Positions 34,304 through 47,550 are shown, counted from the stretch's first letter. The stretch is DNA of 64,000 nucleotides from Calliphora vicina (GCF_958450345.1 NC_088780.1:163476726-163540725); one strand, 5' to 3'. Numbers and translations: made by a program. Notes: a model not told the origin generated them from the sequence alone.

Positions 34304-35180
34304 AAACAGTGGCGCTGAATGACACTGATTGCTCACCAAAGCTTATGGTGAATGTGTTCCATCGGTTTCAATTTACGAGAGATGGTTTGTGTGGTTCAGA
34401 AGTGGTGAAGACAAAGATCTCCCAGACCAATCCAAAAAATGTTGATGATTAAGAATGGAAGGCTTTACTCCATGAAGATTGTTATCAAACTCAACAAGAG
34501 CTTTCAAATTATTGGGAGCTACTCAACCAGCAATTTCAAAACGTTTGCGAGCACCTGGATTCATCCAAAAGCAGGGAAATTGGGTACCATGCGAATTGAA
34601 GTCGAGAGCTTGAAAGATGATTTTGCATGTCCGATATGATGCTTTAACGGTATAAAAGAAAATTATTAATGATTACTTGCGATAAAAAATTAATCCATTA
34701 CGATAACCCGAAGCGTAAGAGATCGTATGTGAAGTCCGGCCAACCAGCCTAATCGACACCAAGGCCAAATATGGTAATGCTCTGTATTTGCTGAGACCAA
34801 AAGTGTGTTATCTATTATTATGAGCTGCTGAAATCTGACCAGACCATCACAGGGAACCTGTACCGAACGCAACTGAGTCATTTGAAATGCGAATTGGCCG
34901 AAAAACATCAAGAATATGCGGCCAGATATGGGATCATGATATTCCATCATGACAACGCTCGGCCACTTATTGCAATACCTGTTAAAACGTATATAGAATG
35001 AAGTGTTTGGAAAGTTTTGCCTCGTCCGCGTTAAAGTTCAGACCTTGCCCCATTCGAATACTATTTGTTTCGATCGATGCAGAACACTCTCTCTGGGATA
35101 CGCGTCACTTCAGATCAGAGTATCTGAAATTGACTTGATTCATTCTTTATTCAAAGTATTGGCCAATGTTAGCTTTGACC
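34304..35180 (+). mobile_element. Mariner family 1 relic (copy 7)
   Basis: One of the longer relics, on the plus strand: N-terminal helix-turn-helix codons at 34440-34600, catalytic-domain blocks at 34720-35000, and a C-terminal CFDRCRTL-type block at 35065-35150 in a shifted frame. Several frameshifts and stops. Confidence 0.8.
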
Positions 35181-35335
35181 TTTTTCCATCTTTCTGGCAG
35201 CATATGGATTTCGAGCTAAAAAACTGCTCATCTTTTGAGGCCAAGCATGAATCAGGTCAATTTCAGATACTCTGATCTGAAGTGAAGCGTATCGCAGAGA
35301 GAGCGTTGTTGCACAAATGTTTCAAATTAAAAGCT
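35150..35335 (-). mobile_element. Inverted mariner C-terminal fragment
   Basis: The end of copy 7 is followed by the same C-terminal segment in the opposite orientation ('catatggatttcgagc', 'gaagtgaagcgtatcgcaga'), giving a head-to-head terminal duplication. Confidence 0.6.
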
Positions 35336-35339
35336 AAAT

Positions 35340-36430
35340 ATTTGAGTTTACTCTTCATTATTGCACTGCCAACAAATCAAATTATTTATTCCAATTTGAA
35401 AATGACAATAACTACAATTGGGAATACTTCCCCAGCCAACAATCAATGCACACAAATCAAATCAAAATACCTTTGGTTCCTGCCATTCGTTCTTACCTAA
35501 TGCTAACCTTAAAAATGACATACACACACACACACAGATACTTACACACAAACACATACATACAGACATTTAAATAATACACTCAGATATTAATGGCATG
35601 TATTGGAAATAAATATAGAAGAGGGTCGTCGACAACAGCAGGAGGAGCAAGCAGACAGGCAGCAGCAAGGAACGACAATAAAAATAAAACAAATTGCAAA
35701 TACTTGTAAGAGAATTTTTATTTATGTATGGATTTCCTTGTAGGCGTCAAAGGAAAAGAAATAAAATGTGGGTAAAAAGCATAAAATCATTCGGATGAGG
35801 CAGGGGTAAAATTTAATGATGTAGATTTCCAGCAACTTATTACATTAACGATAATGAATGCGTTGTGCGAATGTGTTGAATAAAAAACAAAAAAAGAAAA
35901 CCCATAGACATTTGATATCACATTTGTTCTTGTTTAATTTTGCATACCAGAAAAAAAAAGAAAATAAAAAAACAAATTCACCTGCTTAGCAAAATATAAA
36001 AGAAAGAAAAAAAACTGAATAATGAAAAATTTAAAAAATAAACTAACCTACACCTATAGAAAATATTAAAAAATGAAAACGAAAACCAAATAAACACTAT
36101 ACAACAAAACAAGGCACTACATTGCAAAATCCATTAAACAAGAAAATCTAGGCAATACGACTAGAGCAACCTACCCCAAATACAAAAATAAAAAACAGAA
36201 ATTGTGCAATGTTCTACATACATATTTAAATACAAAATAAATATTTAAAAAACCTACATATTCACTTACCTACATAGATACAAACAAACATTTATAAATG
36301 TAGTCATTATACTCGTATATATGAGGAAAATCAAAAATTTTGGAAACTTAATTTAGATGGCTTGTATTTCTTTTGGGTTTCGAAAATAAAAAAACATCAG
36401 TCACGGTAGACTATAGAAAAAACCTTTGAA
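35340..36430. other. AT-rich intronic sequence
   Basis: CA microsatellite at 35520-35547 and a CAG-like patch at 35636-35670. No gene seen. Confidence 0.5.
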
Positions 36431-36471
36431 TCCGAATCCTTATAATCTGTTCTGAAGTGAAATGTATTCCA

Positions 36472-36718
36472 CACAGAGAATACAGATTCAAGATAATAAC
36501 CGAATTTGTTGCCAATCGAATGATTCGACTTTAATGACCGAATATTACAGTTGTGACTACAAAATTTTGGAAGATGTAACAAACGTTTGGTTGCATCAAT
36601 CTAAATTTTTCTTTATCAACTGACTTTCTGTTGATAGAATCGAAAAATTCTATGTGTGCAACCGAATCATTCGTTTGGCAACAAATTCGGTTGCTATCAC
36701 GAATTTATTTTCTCTGTG
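36472..36718. mobile_element. MITE in mariner copy 8, number 1
   Basis: Ends CACAGAGAA and TTCTCTGTG. Inner arms 'ccgaatttgttgccaa' with cgaatgattcg, and 'cgaatcattcgtttggcaac' with aaattcgg, are inverted copies. It splits the mariner sequence at a gtattcca/cagagagag junction. Confidence 0.7.
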
Positions 36719-36776
36719 CAGAGAGAGCATTCTCCATCGATCGAAACAAATAGTGGTCGAACGAGGAAAGGTCTAG

Positions 36777-36966
36777 CTAGACCCATGGTAGGCGTTCATA
36801 TTGTTCAGGTTACGATGATTTTCGTCAAACAACCCGAATGTGAACAAAAGAGCGTAATAGAGCGTAAAAATACACACAATTCATTCAGTTTCTTGATGTT
36901 GTTATGGATATTTTATTTTTTACCCAAAAGAACACTCAAATTAAATGCCTCTTTTTGCCTACCAAT
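36777..36966. mobile_element. MITE in mariner copy 8, number 2 (about 7-bp TSD)
   Basis: Flanked by GGTCTAG at 36770-36776 and 36967-36973. Short imperfect inverted ends (atggtaggc/gcctaccaat). Non-coding. Confidence 0.55.
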
Positions 36967-37294
36967 GGTCTAGACTAAAAGGCGGGTGAGGCAAAACTTC
37001 CCAACCACTTCGTTCTAAATACTGTTTAACGTGTATTGCTAAATGTGGCCTAGCGTTGTCATGATTGAATATTACGTTTTCATGTCTGGGCGTTTTTCGG
37101 CCAATACTCGCTTCAAACGAATCATTTACGTTCGGTACAAGTTCCATGTGGGAGAAATCTGGCCAGATTTCAGCAGCTCATAATAGATGGGACCGTTTTG
37201 GTCTCACCAAATACAGAGTATTGCCTCAGCTCCATGGATATTTGTCTTTGGTGTCGATTTGACTGGTCTGCCGGGCTTCATATACGATCTCTTA

Positions 37295-37771
37295 CTGGCA
37301 TACCTAAACACGGGCGGCAAGCGTTTTTTAGTTGTCAAAAATCCTCATGCCCATACAATTTGTATGTAGCATACCGAAATAACGCGGCGGCAACGCTATG
37401 GCAACGCCTTGTAATTGGAAAATCCAATTTTGACAGCGCGTTTAATAGTGAAGTTAGTTGCAAAACACAACAAATGTAAACAAATAAATAAAGAAGGAGA
37501 AACAAATAAGCAAGAAACTCATTTTTTAAACTTTAATATTTAGTTTTTTTTATAAAATTTTTGTTTACAAATCACAAAACAAAAATCAGAAACACCTTTA
37601 TCGTAATTTACTTTATTGTTTAAATAATCCGTGTTGTTATATTTATTTTTTTGATAACTTTGTTTTTGTTGTTTGACATAGCGTTGACGCTTTTATTTAG
37701 GTATGACATTTCAGCGTTAAAGCTAAGCGGAAAAAAATGTTCCGCCTTACGCTTTTGTTTAGGTAGGCCAG
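37295..37771. mobile_element. MITE in mariner copy 8, number 3 (TSD TTA)
   Basis: Ends CTGGCATACCTAAACA and GTTTAGGTAGGCCAG, flanked by TTA at 37292-37294 and 37772-37774. 477 bases; removing it restores the mariner order 'gatctctta' to 'tgcttcggg'. A TWA duplication suggests a PIF/Harbinger-type transposase. Confidence 0.75.
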
Positions 37772-38265
37772 TTATGCTTCGGGTTAACGTAATGGATCCA
37801 TTTTTTAGTCGATGCAAAAACGATTTTCTTTTATAGCGTTGAAGCAGCATTTCAGACATACAAAATCGTCTTCCAAGCTCTCTCAGCTTCAATTCGTATG
37901 GTAACTAATTTCCCTGCTTTTGTATGAATCATGCTGCTCGCAAACGTAGCTCCCAAGCTCATGTTGAGTTGTACAGCAATCTTCATGGAGTAATGCTTCC
38001 CATTGATGGCCTTCAAACTTTTTTGGCTGTCCTGGGTGATCTTTGTTTTCCGTGTCAAAATCGCCACTTCAAAAACCATCTCTCGCACGTTGAAAACGAT
38101 GGAACACATTCACCATAATCTTCGCTGAGCAATCGGTGTTCTTCAGCTGCATTTTTTTTTTTTCAAATTAAATAAGTAAAGCAAAACTTCCCGCATATGA
38201 CGCTTTGTTGGCACAAAATTCGACATTTTCTAAGTTAAAAACCTTTATTGTTTACACTATAATGT

Positions 38266-38815
38266 TCAATAACATTATAGTTACATTAGATCAGTGGGCG
38301 TGGCACCGCCCATACATAGTAAATATTAATTTCGAATTTCTAGAGAACTATAAGAAAGTCTTCAAACTTTACGTGATTCAATTGTTTATCATCACATGGA
38401 GTTTAACCTCAAATGGGGGGATAGAGGGACAAAGTAAATAGTTACTTTTCAATATCTTGAGAATAATAATTGCAAGATTCTTCGAACCTTGTTTAAATAG
38501 CGGGTCACTTTTAGTGATGGAACCTCTCAAATAGATATCGGGTGAGGTGTATTAGAGAAATCTGTAACATTTTAAGGGTTTATTTCGCAAATATTTAAGG
38601 AACAATAATTGTAATTTTACGAATGTATTCCTTAGCTAAAAATTGGGAAAATCGGAACAGTGGGTGTAGGATATAGTTGGTTAGCAAATGGGTGGTATCA
38701 GAGAATGCAAAGTAAATTGTTATTTTCGAATATCTAAAGAACTGTTATAGCTAGACTCTTCTTAGTTTTTAGTTTGTGTACAAATATAGTGGATCGAGAC
38801 TTGTCCCCTTAAATA
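38266..38815 (+). repeat. Degraded Helitron-interior repeats
   Basis: Repeated blocks such as 'gtgggcgtggcaccgcccat' and 'tagagaactataagaaagtc' resemble the interior of the Helitron at 8241-8471 and occur two to three times in slightly changed form. No clean ends. Confidence 0.4.
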
Positions 38816-38904
38816 TCTGCTTATACAACTGCAAAATGGCAATTGTTTCATAGGAAAAAAAAATTAGTAAAATTCTTTAAAATTTTTGATTTTCCTCATA
38901 TATG

Positions 38905-40665
38905 TAGATACAATATAAAGGCCTGCACAAGACAACATTTTGTAGAAAAATGTCTTACTTCAAAATTTGATGCTTTGTTTTGTTGTGTCGACGCGCACAT
39001 CATGTTGTTCAATGTCATCGCGCCGCAAAAACCATGTTGTACCATGTCTTCGCGCCGCGAAAACCGTGTTGTGCCATGTCATGTCTATAGCTATTGATGA
39101 TGCTGTTGTTATGTGTGGTAGCTTGAATTGAATTGATGTTAACAAGTGTCGCATTGTTAGATAGAATAAAATTGCATAGCAGAATGAAATTGTACACAAC
39201 TGCTGAACTGTGAAAATCTGAGAACTATTATTATTTAGCATTATATATTTTTTTTAAATCTTTAGAGCAAATAATATAAGGATTTTTAAAAAATATAAAT
39301 AATAAAGTGTATCACAGGAAAATTAAATTCATAATTGGAATGAATTTTTTAATAAATATTATTAATCGAATATGAATTTTTTCCAAACTTTTTTCATTCA
39401 GAATAAGAACATCTTCATAAATATTATAAAATTGTACATGAAGGAAATTTTTGCTTTTTTTACACAAATTTGTTGCTATTTTATAATAAATTGCATTATG
39501 TAGTTCAAATATTTTTGTATAATATCCCAATATTGGCCAATATTTCTAAATGTATCGAAAAGTCTGAAATGTAAATAATATAATTAAATTTCAAAAATGC
39601 AGTAAATTTAGCCCATATTTTCTCATTGTATAACTGAAAATCATAAAAAAATTAAATATTTTCCAAGAAAAATTTCAAACATTTTTGAATAACATAAAAA
39701 TATAATAGAAAATTTAAATAATTTTGTTCAAGCCTCCTAGATTTTATTTGAAAACAAAAAATAGGAAAAAACTTTCTGTGAAATTACGCAAGAAATGCCC
39801 TACACTTTTTCTTCAAATCGTTGGGCAGTTGCATTTGTTCCATAGGAACATTTTCGTAGATTTATATTTTTGTAGCAATTATGCCTCGAAAGATTCAGAG
39901 ATATTTCATTAAATTTAAACACGTTTTTACAGCGAGTATAATAAACACGTTTGTCTTTAATATCATTAAATATATTATAAACTTCACCGTTAAGGATTTA
40001 TACATTAATTTAATTTTCTTTAATTAAACACCGTCTAATAGGCCAATTGGCTTTGTTCATGGAGTTTTATTTTGCAATGTAATTATTAATATTTTCGAGC
40101 GGTTGTACCTAAGTCAGGTAGTATTTAAAATATGTATGTATTATCCATAAAAAATATTGGCATTTTATGGCTTATATTCCATGTATTCCTTTTTAAGTAA
40201 TAATATAACAGGTAATATTACTTAATATTGTAAAATTTTCCAAAACAACATTGAAAAACCCATTGGTGTACTTTCGTATTTTTATTTTGACCTACTATAT
40301 AATATAAATATAAATTTCAGTTGTATTTTTATAGTCAATTTTTTCTTATTGCACACAATAAATACTACAAATGAATTGAAATCATCTCATACAAAAAATG
40401 CCTCATACATGATTTAAATGACTTGAAATTATTTTCCATGTCATCCATGCATCTGTTAATTTTTTTAATGTTGTGTGTGTTATGATGTTGTTAAAATGAT
40501 GCTGCATTTGTTTTTTGTTTTGATATACATTGTCTTTGCGTGTTGCTGTTAAGTAGGTAAAAGAACATAACATGACATGACAAAAGCATCATGTGGCAAT
40601 TGTCTTCATGTTAAACAATGCAGCTTGTGCAGGTCTTTGATACAATATACAACAAGTTTCAATAA
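38905..40665. repeat. Possible long element with inverted 'gcctgcacaag' ends
   Basis: 'aaaggcctgcacaagacaac' at 38919 faces 'gcttgtgcaggtctttgata' at 40624. Inside the left part are two direct units of 'catgt..tcgcgccgc.aaaaacc' at 38990-39075. The rest is AT-rich with no coding frame. The element status is uncertain. Confidence 0.35.
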
Positions 40666-40669
40666 ACGT

Positions 40670-41388
40670 ACTCAGGCATGAAACATTTGGGTAGAATTCT
40701 ACTGTTTTTAAGGGTAATTTTAGCAATTTAGTACGTTCACAATTGAATTTGAATTAAGAAATGAACATTGATACCTGAAATGTACACAGATTACACTGAG
40801 TTGTTAATTTTACGTTTATTATGGTGACAGCAAACAAAGTTTAATTCAAAACATTTTGATTTTTGCACTTTTGACTTTATATGGTGTGAAAATGATTAAT
40901 GATTTTCAAAATACTTTAGTGCTTAAAAAACCTTTAAAGAATATTTTTTCAATTTTCTTAATCCTCCATTCCATTCAAAATAAATGATTTGGAATGATTT
41001 AAAATTTTTAACTTGTCTTAAAAAGAATTGATTATTACTTTAATCAACATAATTTATGGATATACTCGTACATATATAAAAATACTCTTGGCAAATTTAA
41101 TGTTTAACATGATAATTTTGTATGTCAAATTATATTTTTTATAAATTCACTCACATTAAGGGAATCCTTATAACCCTGTAGTAAATTTAGGTTTATTATT
41201 TTAAAACCACTAGTTTCATGACTTATGAAAAGAGTACGGACGATAATTCTTAACTTGTCCAAATGTAACAAACACTTTTAACTATTATAAAAAATCTATT
41301 GATTTTAATCCAATTTTGTGGCCATTATCCAAAACAGCACAAGTTCGTTTGAGTTAGTTCCTGTCCTAACCTGACCTGGCGGATAAAG
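40670..41388. other. AT-rich intronic sequence
   Basis: No gene or repeat ends recognised. Confidence 0.5.
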
Positions 41389-41389
41389 T

Positions 41390-41669
41390 AAATGTAATGG
41401 CATCAAGTGAGAAAGACTGGGGCGATTTGGCTGATTTTTTTTTATTCGATTCGAAATTTTCAGTTGATGGTTTGTAAAGAAAAAAAAATCTAAAATTCCG
41501 GGTAAAACTCGGATTTTTTTTGAGTCCAGTCAACTATAATAAAAAAGCTCCCTAAAGTATGCAGTACAAATTTATATATTTTATCTGCAAATAAATAAGA
41601 ACAGGCAGGAGTATGCGGGTTGGAGAAACTTGAATAACTAACATTAGTAAATGCTACCGGGTCAACTAG
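41390..41669 (+). mobile_element. Helitron relative of H2, degraded
   Basis: Shares 'ggcgatttggctgatttttt', 'gagtccagtcaact' and 'aaaagctccctaaagtatgc' with 32364-32696 and ends 'accgggtcaaCTAG' before T. The hairpin is partly deleted and the 5' end is lost. Confidence 0.65.
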
Positions 41670-41749
41670 TTTATTATAATTTACAGATAAATTATAAAAA
41701 TTCGAATCACCATTGCCTAAAGGTTGTTTTTTTAAGCTCGATAGAACTT

Positions 41750-42030
41750 ACGAAAGGATTAACTGTCATACTCTGCTCATTATGCAATACCTGTTAAAAA
41801 CTATTTAGAATGATTCTCCTCACCCGCCTTATAGTCCAAACCGTGCACCGTCCGAATACTATTGTAGAATGCTTTCTCTGGGATACGCTCTCTTCAGCAC
41901 AGACTATCCGAAATTGGCTTGATTCGTGCTTGGCCTCAAACGATGAGCAGTTCTTTTGACGCGGAATCCATAGCTAACAATAGCCAATACTTTAAATGAA
42001 TAAAATCACCTTTACAAATATTTCAAAAGA
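41750..42030 (+). mobile_element. Mariner family 1 relic (copy 9), C-terminal
   Basis: Plus-strand catalytic/C-terminal blocks: 'cacccgccttatagtccaaa', 'gaatgctttctctgggatac' and 'gattcgtgcttggcctcaaa'. Short and heavily decayed. Confidence 0.7.
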
Positions 42031-42134
42031 AATTTTAAAGTTAACTTTATTTCGACTTTATTTTAAAACAGAAAATTAGTTTTTTTCGTACCATCAGAAA
42101 TATTTTAAAAAAGCTTTCAAAACTTTTTCCAACA

Positions 42135-42895
42135 CATATGGGCAATTCCACGACAACGGCTACCACGACTGAAAACACAAAAACCCTTGAAACTTTTTTA
42201 AAGATGATTTGAATAGAAGAAAATAATAAAATGTTACTATGTGGAAGTATTTAGATCATGTTACAATATTTTAAAGACAAAAATAATAGTTTAAACTGAT
42301 TATATTTAATTTTTTAATGTTTTAGGTATGTTTTAGTCTAAAATTGCGGCGAAAACTAGGCTCCCAATTAGCTTGTAGTATGAAATGAATTTGACTCTGA
42401 TTGTTTTTTGTTTATTGAAACCGAATGTATATTTTCTATTAATTTTTTTAGTTTTTGTATACATAAGTATATTTACAGAATATATATTGTTTTATTATAA
42501 GAGAAAAATCTGTCAAGTATGGTATGTCACGTACGATATTAAATTTTATTTATTATAAAATCATCCAAAGATTGTTTTTATTTAAATATGACGGATTTGT
42601 TTAGTGTAAGAAATTAAAAGAAAACAAAACGCCTTTCACGATTCGAATATTTTCTTACATTTCTACATGTACCTCAAAATGAGTTCCGTTTTATGTCACG
42701 TACGATATACCCTTATTTCGCTCAATATTTTGGACAACAATATTTTGAAATAACTTTTTATTATTTTAAAATATAGTACCCTCTGAATGGAAAATAAAGA
42801 CCAAATTATTTTCCAGATACTCTTATTTTAGCAAAATCTATTCCACTCTATAGGCGTACAAATGTCACGTACGATGATATGGAATTGTCCATATG
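42135..42895. mobile_element. 761-bp element with 'catatgggcaattcca' ends
   Basis: The left end CATATGGGCAATTCCA (42135-42150) matches the right end TGGAATTGTCCATATG (42880-42895) in inverse. Tgtcacgtacgat occurs several times inside (42525, 42695, 42860). Non-coding. A truncated relative lies at 7793-8104. Confidence 0.6.
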
Positions 42896-42899
42896 TATA

Positions 42900-45390
42900 T
42901 TCAAATATGTAAATGAAAATATTATTAAAAAAAAAAAAAAATTTAAATTAAAAAAAAAACAAAATGCAAACTGATGATGTAGCATCGGCTACATTTTAGT
43001 GTAGTACCGATAAATAAATTTTGACAGAAGTTTTTTTTTCCTTAAAAAACCTTAAATAATTCATCAATGTTCACAATTTCATAATTAAAATGTTTAAAAT
43101 AATCTGCTGGTATCTTTAATAAAGTATTTATTTCCATATTTAATGCCTTAAAGAAATATACATAAATTTGTTTGTTGTTTTTTATTTGTCAACTTAATCA
43201 TTTTAGTGTCAACTTAATAATCTCAAATGTGATGTGAACGGCTTTGATTAACTTAATAAAAATTTTGCTTAAACACGTTTAAAAGCCCAAGTGTGAACAT
43301 AGCATTAAAATCGACTTTAAGGCTTTTGTGGTTAGGGTGAAAGGTTAGAAATTTTAAAAACTCCCGCATTTTTAAATCTAATCAAAATCTTTATTAGTGG
43401 GAATTTGTAAACTCTAAAAGGTTTTTCACTGATTAAAAATCAAATTTCCAAAGCTTTACCTTAGACCTTAAATACATATTAATGCATTACCTATTTATTA
43501 TAACTTGATGTGCTGTATATGGCTAAATGTTTTATAATAAGTATATAAATAATCTATTTATATTAAAACTAAAATAATAAATTCATAATCTAAAGTACAA
43601 TTAAGTTTTAAAAAGTACATTTTTATAGTTTTATTGGTACATTTTTGTTTGTTTTTTCTTCTTTCTTTTATTTTAACAGCCCTGCCTTGTACTCATATCA
43701 TGTGTTTTTATTTTAAAAAACAAACTTGTATAAGTGTATGTGTTTATTTTGCCAGGTTTAGTTTTTTTTTCCTTTTTTAATATAACTATAGTTTAATATA
43801 TAAAAAAAAAATCACCTTTAAATTCACCCACTGACCCACTAAAAAATCAACTCTGCTCTATTATCAAGTACCTACCTCACCTCTTGCAGGCTCTCATACT
43901 TGTTTCTGGTGCTCTCTCACACTAAGTATTTCTCAAACATACTCTTCTCATACATATTCAATTTAACGGCAACTATAAAATGAAAATACAAAACAACAGC
44001 AACAAAAGCAGCAGCAGAAAAGTACTGCTCTACTCGTAGAAATATATAGAAATGTATAGAACAACACCGCAACAACAACTTATGCGCCAGCCTTGCGCCT
44101 AAGTTGACTGAGAATTGAAATTAGGTCAGTTTTGTGTCGATGATCCTTTACACTAAAGTGTAGATACATACACACAGCCACATATACTTACAGCCAGTCA
44201 GCCAGCCATACATGCATTTTTGTTGTTGTTGTTATTATTGTACAAAGGATACATACATATGTATGTACATTCCTTCATATGTTCTGCTACTCGTATATTT
44301 ATGGGTCTGTAAACGAGTGTATTTGTGTGAGTAGTCACTCAAAATATAAAAATAGGAACCACAAAATGAAGTAGAGGAGAGGAAAGGAAGAAAGAAGTAG
44401 AAAGTTGAAAACTAAAAAGTTGTGAATGAGAGTATTCAATGTACAAATGAGTGTGTTTGTGTACTTTTAGCATTAAAGTTTCGTTAAATTGCATTAGTTT
44501 AAATCAGGCATGACAAGTTTCAGCAAAGAAAATCGTTTAAATAATTTCAGCAAACAGTTTAAATTAATAGTTTCCATATTAATTATTTAATTAATAAGAC
44601 TGCCATTTATTGTTAAACACATATCAGCATTTTATAAACTGTGGTAATGTTTGCAAATGATTTAAATTAAAAAGCTCAGAGTTGACAGGGAAATATCATA
44701 TTGGCAAAAATCTAAAATACAATAATTAGTCAATTCACAAGATCTCTTATCATGTCATATTGTCATAATGTTCTAAAATTTCACAATGGTTTGAAATGGC
44801 TTTCAAGAAAAAAATGTCCTAAAATAATAATACCAACCAGCAGAATCCTGCGCCTCCGAACGCCTAAGAGTTGGTTAAGCCGAGCCGACAAGTCGTGAAA
44901 TATTAGGACATTATGAATTGACCAAATATATATCATTAGCTTATTTAGCAAACGTGCTAAGTCCTTTATTTTTTTTATGAAAATTGAGATTTCAATACAA
45001 AACGTTAAAATAATTAAAATTACACATTTAGCTTAAACCAATTTTAAAATTATTTAGTTTTTCTCGCTCTTATACTGTGATATGCAAAAGAGCTAAGTCC
45101 ATTTTTCAAAATCATAATGGCAAAATTGTTATCTCAATCAAATAAAATTTAATATAACTGCGTTATTAAATATATAATAGCAACATAGTTGTTTTAATTA
45201 TTAGTTTATTAATTTAATTTTAACCAAAAAACGTGAATCAGAATTTCTTAAGTAAATCATTTTGAAATTTATTACACAGTGATACAAAGAGAACGAAAAT
45301 ATAATTCAGGGACTCTCATAAAGCAATTCTGTTTTATTGGAGTCCATGTTATATGGAAATACTTATAGTTTTTCTATATGAAAACAAAGG
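42900..45390. other. AT-rich intronic sequence
   Basis: Mostly unremarkable, with poly(A) tracts (42930-42960), a CAG/CAA patch (43993-44020) and a possible small inverted-repeat element at 44726-44926. No gene recognised; may include original intron sequence. Confidence 0.5.
44726..44926. repeat. Possible MITE with imperfect inverted ends
   Basis: 'attagtcaattcac' at the left and 'tcataatgttctaaaatttc' further in face 'aatattaggacattatgaat' and tgaccaa on the right. The arms are imperfect. Confidence 0.4.
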
Positions 45391-45396
45391 GAAAAA

Positions 45397-46267
45397 CAAG
45401 TTAGAACGGTATATTCGGCTTTGCCGAATCTTAAATACCCTCCACCTGCATACATATTTTTTAGGTTGATATATATGGGAGCTATAACCAATTGTAGGCC
45501 GATCATCAGAGAATTTGGTATAGCGATTTTGGTATTTATGGGGATTATTTATGAAGAATTTCAACTTAATAGCGATATTTACAAGATATTTATGATAATT
45601 TAAGTGATTTTCGGAAGTGAATTTTATATGGGGGCTATGGTCAAATATAGGCCGATCCACAAAAAATTTAGTGTTGTGATTTCTTTTAGCACGAAACTTA
45701 TTTTTGCTGAATTTTGTATGGATACTGCAATTCTGAAGGCATTTATAGACCATAGAACCATATTTTGGGAAGAAATTTGTATGGGGGCTAGGAGAAATCA
45801 AATACCGATTCTTATAATTTTCACTAGAGTTAGTCCTTTTATTATAAAAATAACGTGTGTAAAGTTTTATGGTATTATCTGCAATATATTTACACAAATA
45901 ACCAAAAATATGTGAAAATTTTAATTTTTGTTTAGGTTGTCTCACATTTTGGTTCATAGCTCTGGTTCTACTAAACCGATTTTGCTGATTTTCAATACCA
46001 AACTGCTTAGGACAACAATAAACATATTTTTTGCAAGTCTACCAATTTTGTTTGCGTATTTTGGACGTGAGCGTGTTTTACACAGACGGACAGACAGACG
46101 GACAGACAGACGGACATGGCTCAATCGACTTAGAATTTTATAAGGATAAAGAAAATATATACTTTGTTGGGTCTCAGATGAATATTTCTCAATGTTATAC
46201 ACGGAATGACAAACTTATACATATGTATATACCCTCATTCACCACTTGTGGTGGTGGAGGGTATAAT
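45397..46267 (+). repeat. DINE-like repeat, subfamily 2, near full length
   Basis: 5' 'ttcggctttgccgaatctta' with ataccctccacc; repeated 'ggagctataaccaattgtag'-type blocks; a run of acggacagacag units at 46084-46115; and a 3' hairpin 'ccctcattcaccacttgtgg' with tggtggagggtataat. The 202-codon minus-strand frame across it (45349-45957) is repeat sequence, not a gene. Confidence 0.7.
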
Positions 46268-46564
46268 AAGTATTTGAAGCTTAATTCAATTAAATATGTA
46301 ACGCGTATGTTTAATAAGGAATTACATGCAAATAAATATTAATCATACGCCTAAGGTCTGTTATAAACTGATCGTTGCTGCGATTGCATACAAAATGTTA
46401 ATGAATTAGTATCTGCTAAACTACTAATCTGTTGGAAAAACAATGCAAATATTATAAGTACTTCAAAATAAAAATTTTAAATATTTTTAGGTAAACAAAT
46501 TTTAAAAAACTATTTTTTCTTCAAAATATTTTTTTTATTTTTTTTTCAAAATTTTTTTTTAAAA

Positions 46565-47550
46565 AAATCCATCTTTTTGGAAACATATGAATTCAGAGCT
46601 AAAATAACTGCTCAGGCTAAGAACGAATCAGTCTGTTCCAAAGTGAAGCGTATCCCAGAGAGAACGTTCTGTATCGATCGAAACAAATCGAAAGTCGGAC
46701 GGGGCATGGTTGGGAGCAAAACTTCCCAATCACTTCATTAAAAGTACTTTTTAAAAGATGTTGCAACATGTGGTCTAGCGTTGTCATGATGGAATATTAC
46801 AGTTTCATGTCTGCCCGCATATTCTAGGTATTTTTCGGCCAATGCTCGCTTTAAATGAATCTGTTGCGTTCAGTACAAGTTCCCTGTGATGGTCTGGTCA
46901 GATTTCCAGCAGCTTATAATAAATAGGACGCTTTTGCTCCCACCAAATACAGAGAATTACCTCACCGCCATGGATATATGGCTTTGGTGTCTTTTTGGCT
47001 GATTGGCTGGGCTTCACATATGATCTCTTAAGCTTCGGAGTATCATAATGTATCATTTTTCGTTGCAAGTAATGATTCGGTGCAAAAATTAATTTATTTT
47101 ATAGCGTTCAAGCAGCATTTCAGGCATACAAAATCGTCTTTCAAGGTCTCTCAGCTTCAATTCGTATGGTAACCAATTTTCTTGATTTTGAATGAAACCT
47201 GCTGCTTGCAAACATTTAGAAATTGCTGCTTGAGTAGCATCCAATGAGTTTGCCAGCACTTGTGGAGTATTAAAACAATCATCATGGAGTAATGCCTCCA
47301 ATTCTTGGTCTTCAAACTATTTTTGCTGGCCTGGGCAATATTTGTCTTCCGTGACAAAATCAGTACTTCTGAAACGAAGCACGTTGAAACCGATGGAACC
47401 CACTCACCATAAGCTTTGGTGAGCTTCAGCGGCATTATTTTCGAATTAAAGCAGTAAACCTAAATTTCCCGCATAAGACGCTTAATTTTCAGAAAATGCG
47501 ATATTTTCGAATCAAAAAAAAAATAGTTTTGTACACTATAATGTTGAATA
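46565..47550 (-). mobile_element. Mariner family 1 relic (copy 10), longest
   Basis: Minus strand from the C-terminal block (46570) to the 5' UTR (about 47550). The N-terminal frame 47089-47301 reads LDATQAAISKCLQAAGFIQN, then LERRFCMPEMLLERYK. The order of blocks is complete but the frame is broken in several places. Confidence 0.8.

Larger units (their letters stand above)
36440..38265 (-). mobile_element. Mariner family 1 relic (copy 8) carrying three MITEs
   Basis: Pieces of one minus-strand mariner at 36440-36471, 36719-36776, 36967-37294 (NHDNARPHLA, WEVLPHPP) and 37772-38265 (LGRRFCMSEMLLQRYKRKSF and the 5' UTR). They are separated by MITEs at 36472-36718, 36777-36966 and 37295-37771. 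Confidence 0.8.

Noticed and set aside
45349..45957. 202-codon minus-strand open frame
   Set aside because: Lies within a DINE-like repeat; composition and sequence are those of the repeat, with no protein-like domain.
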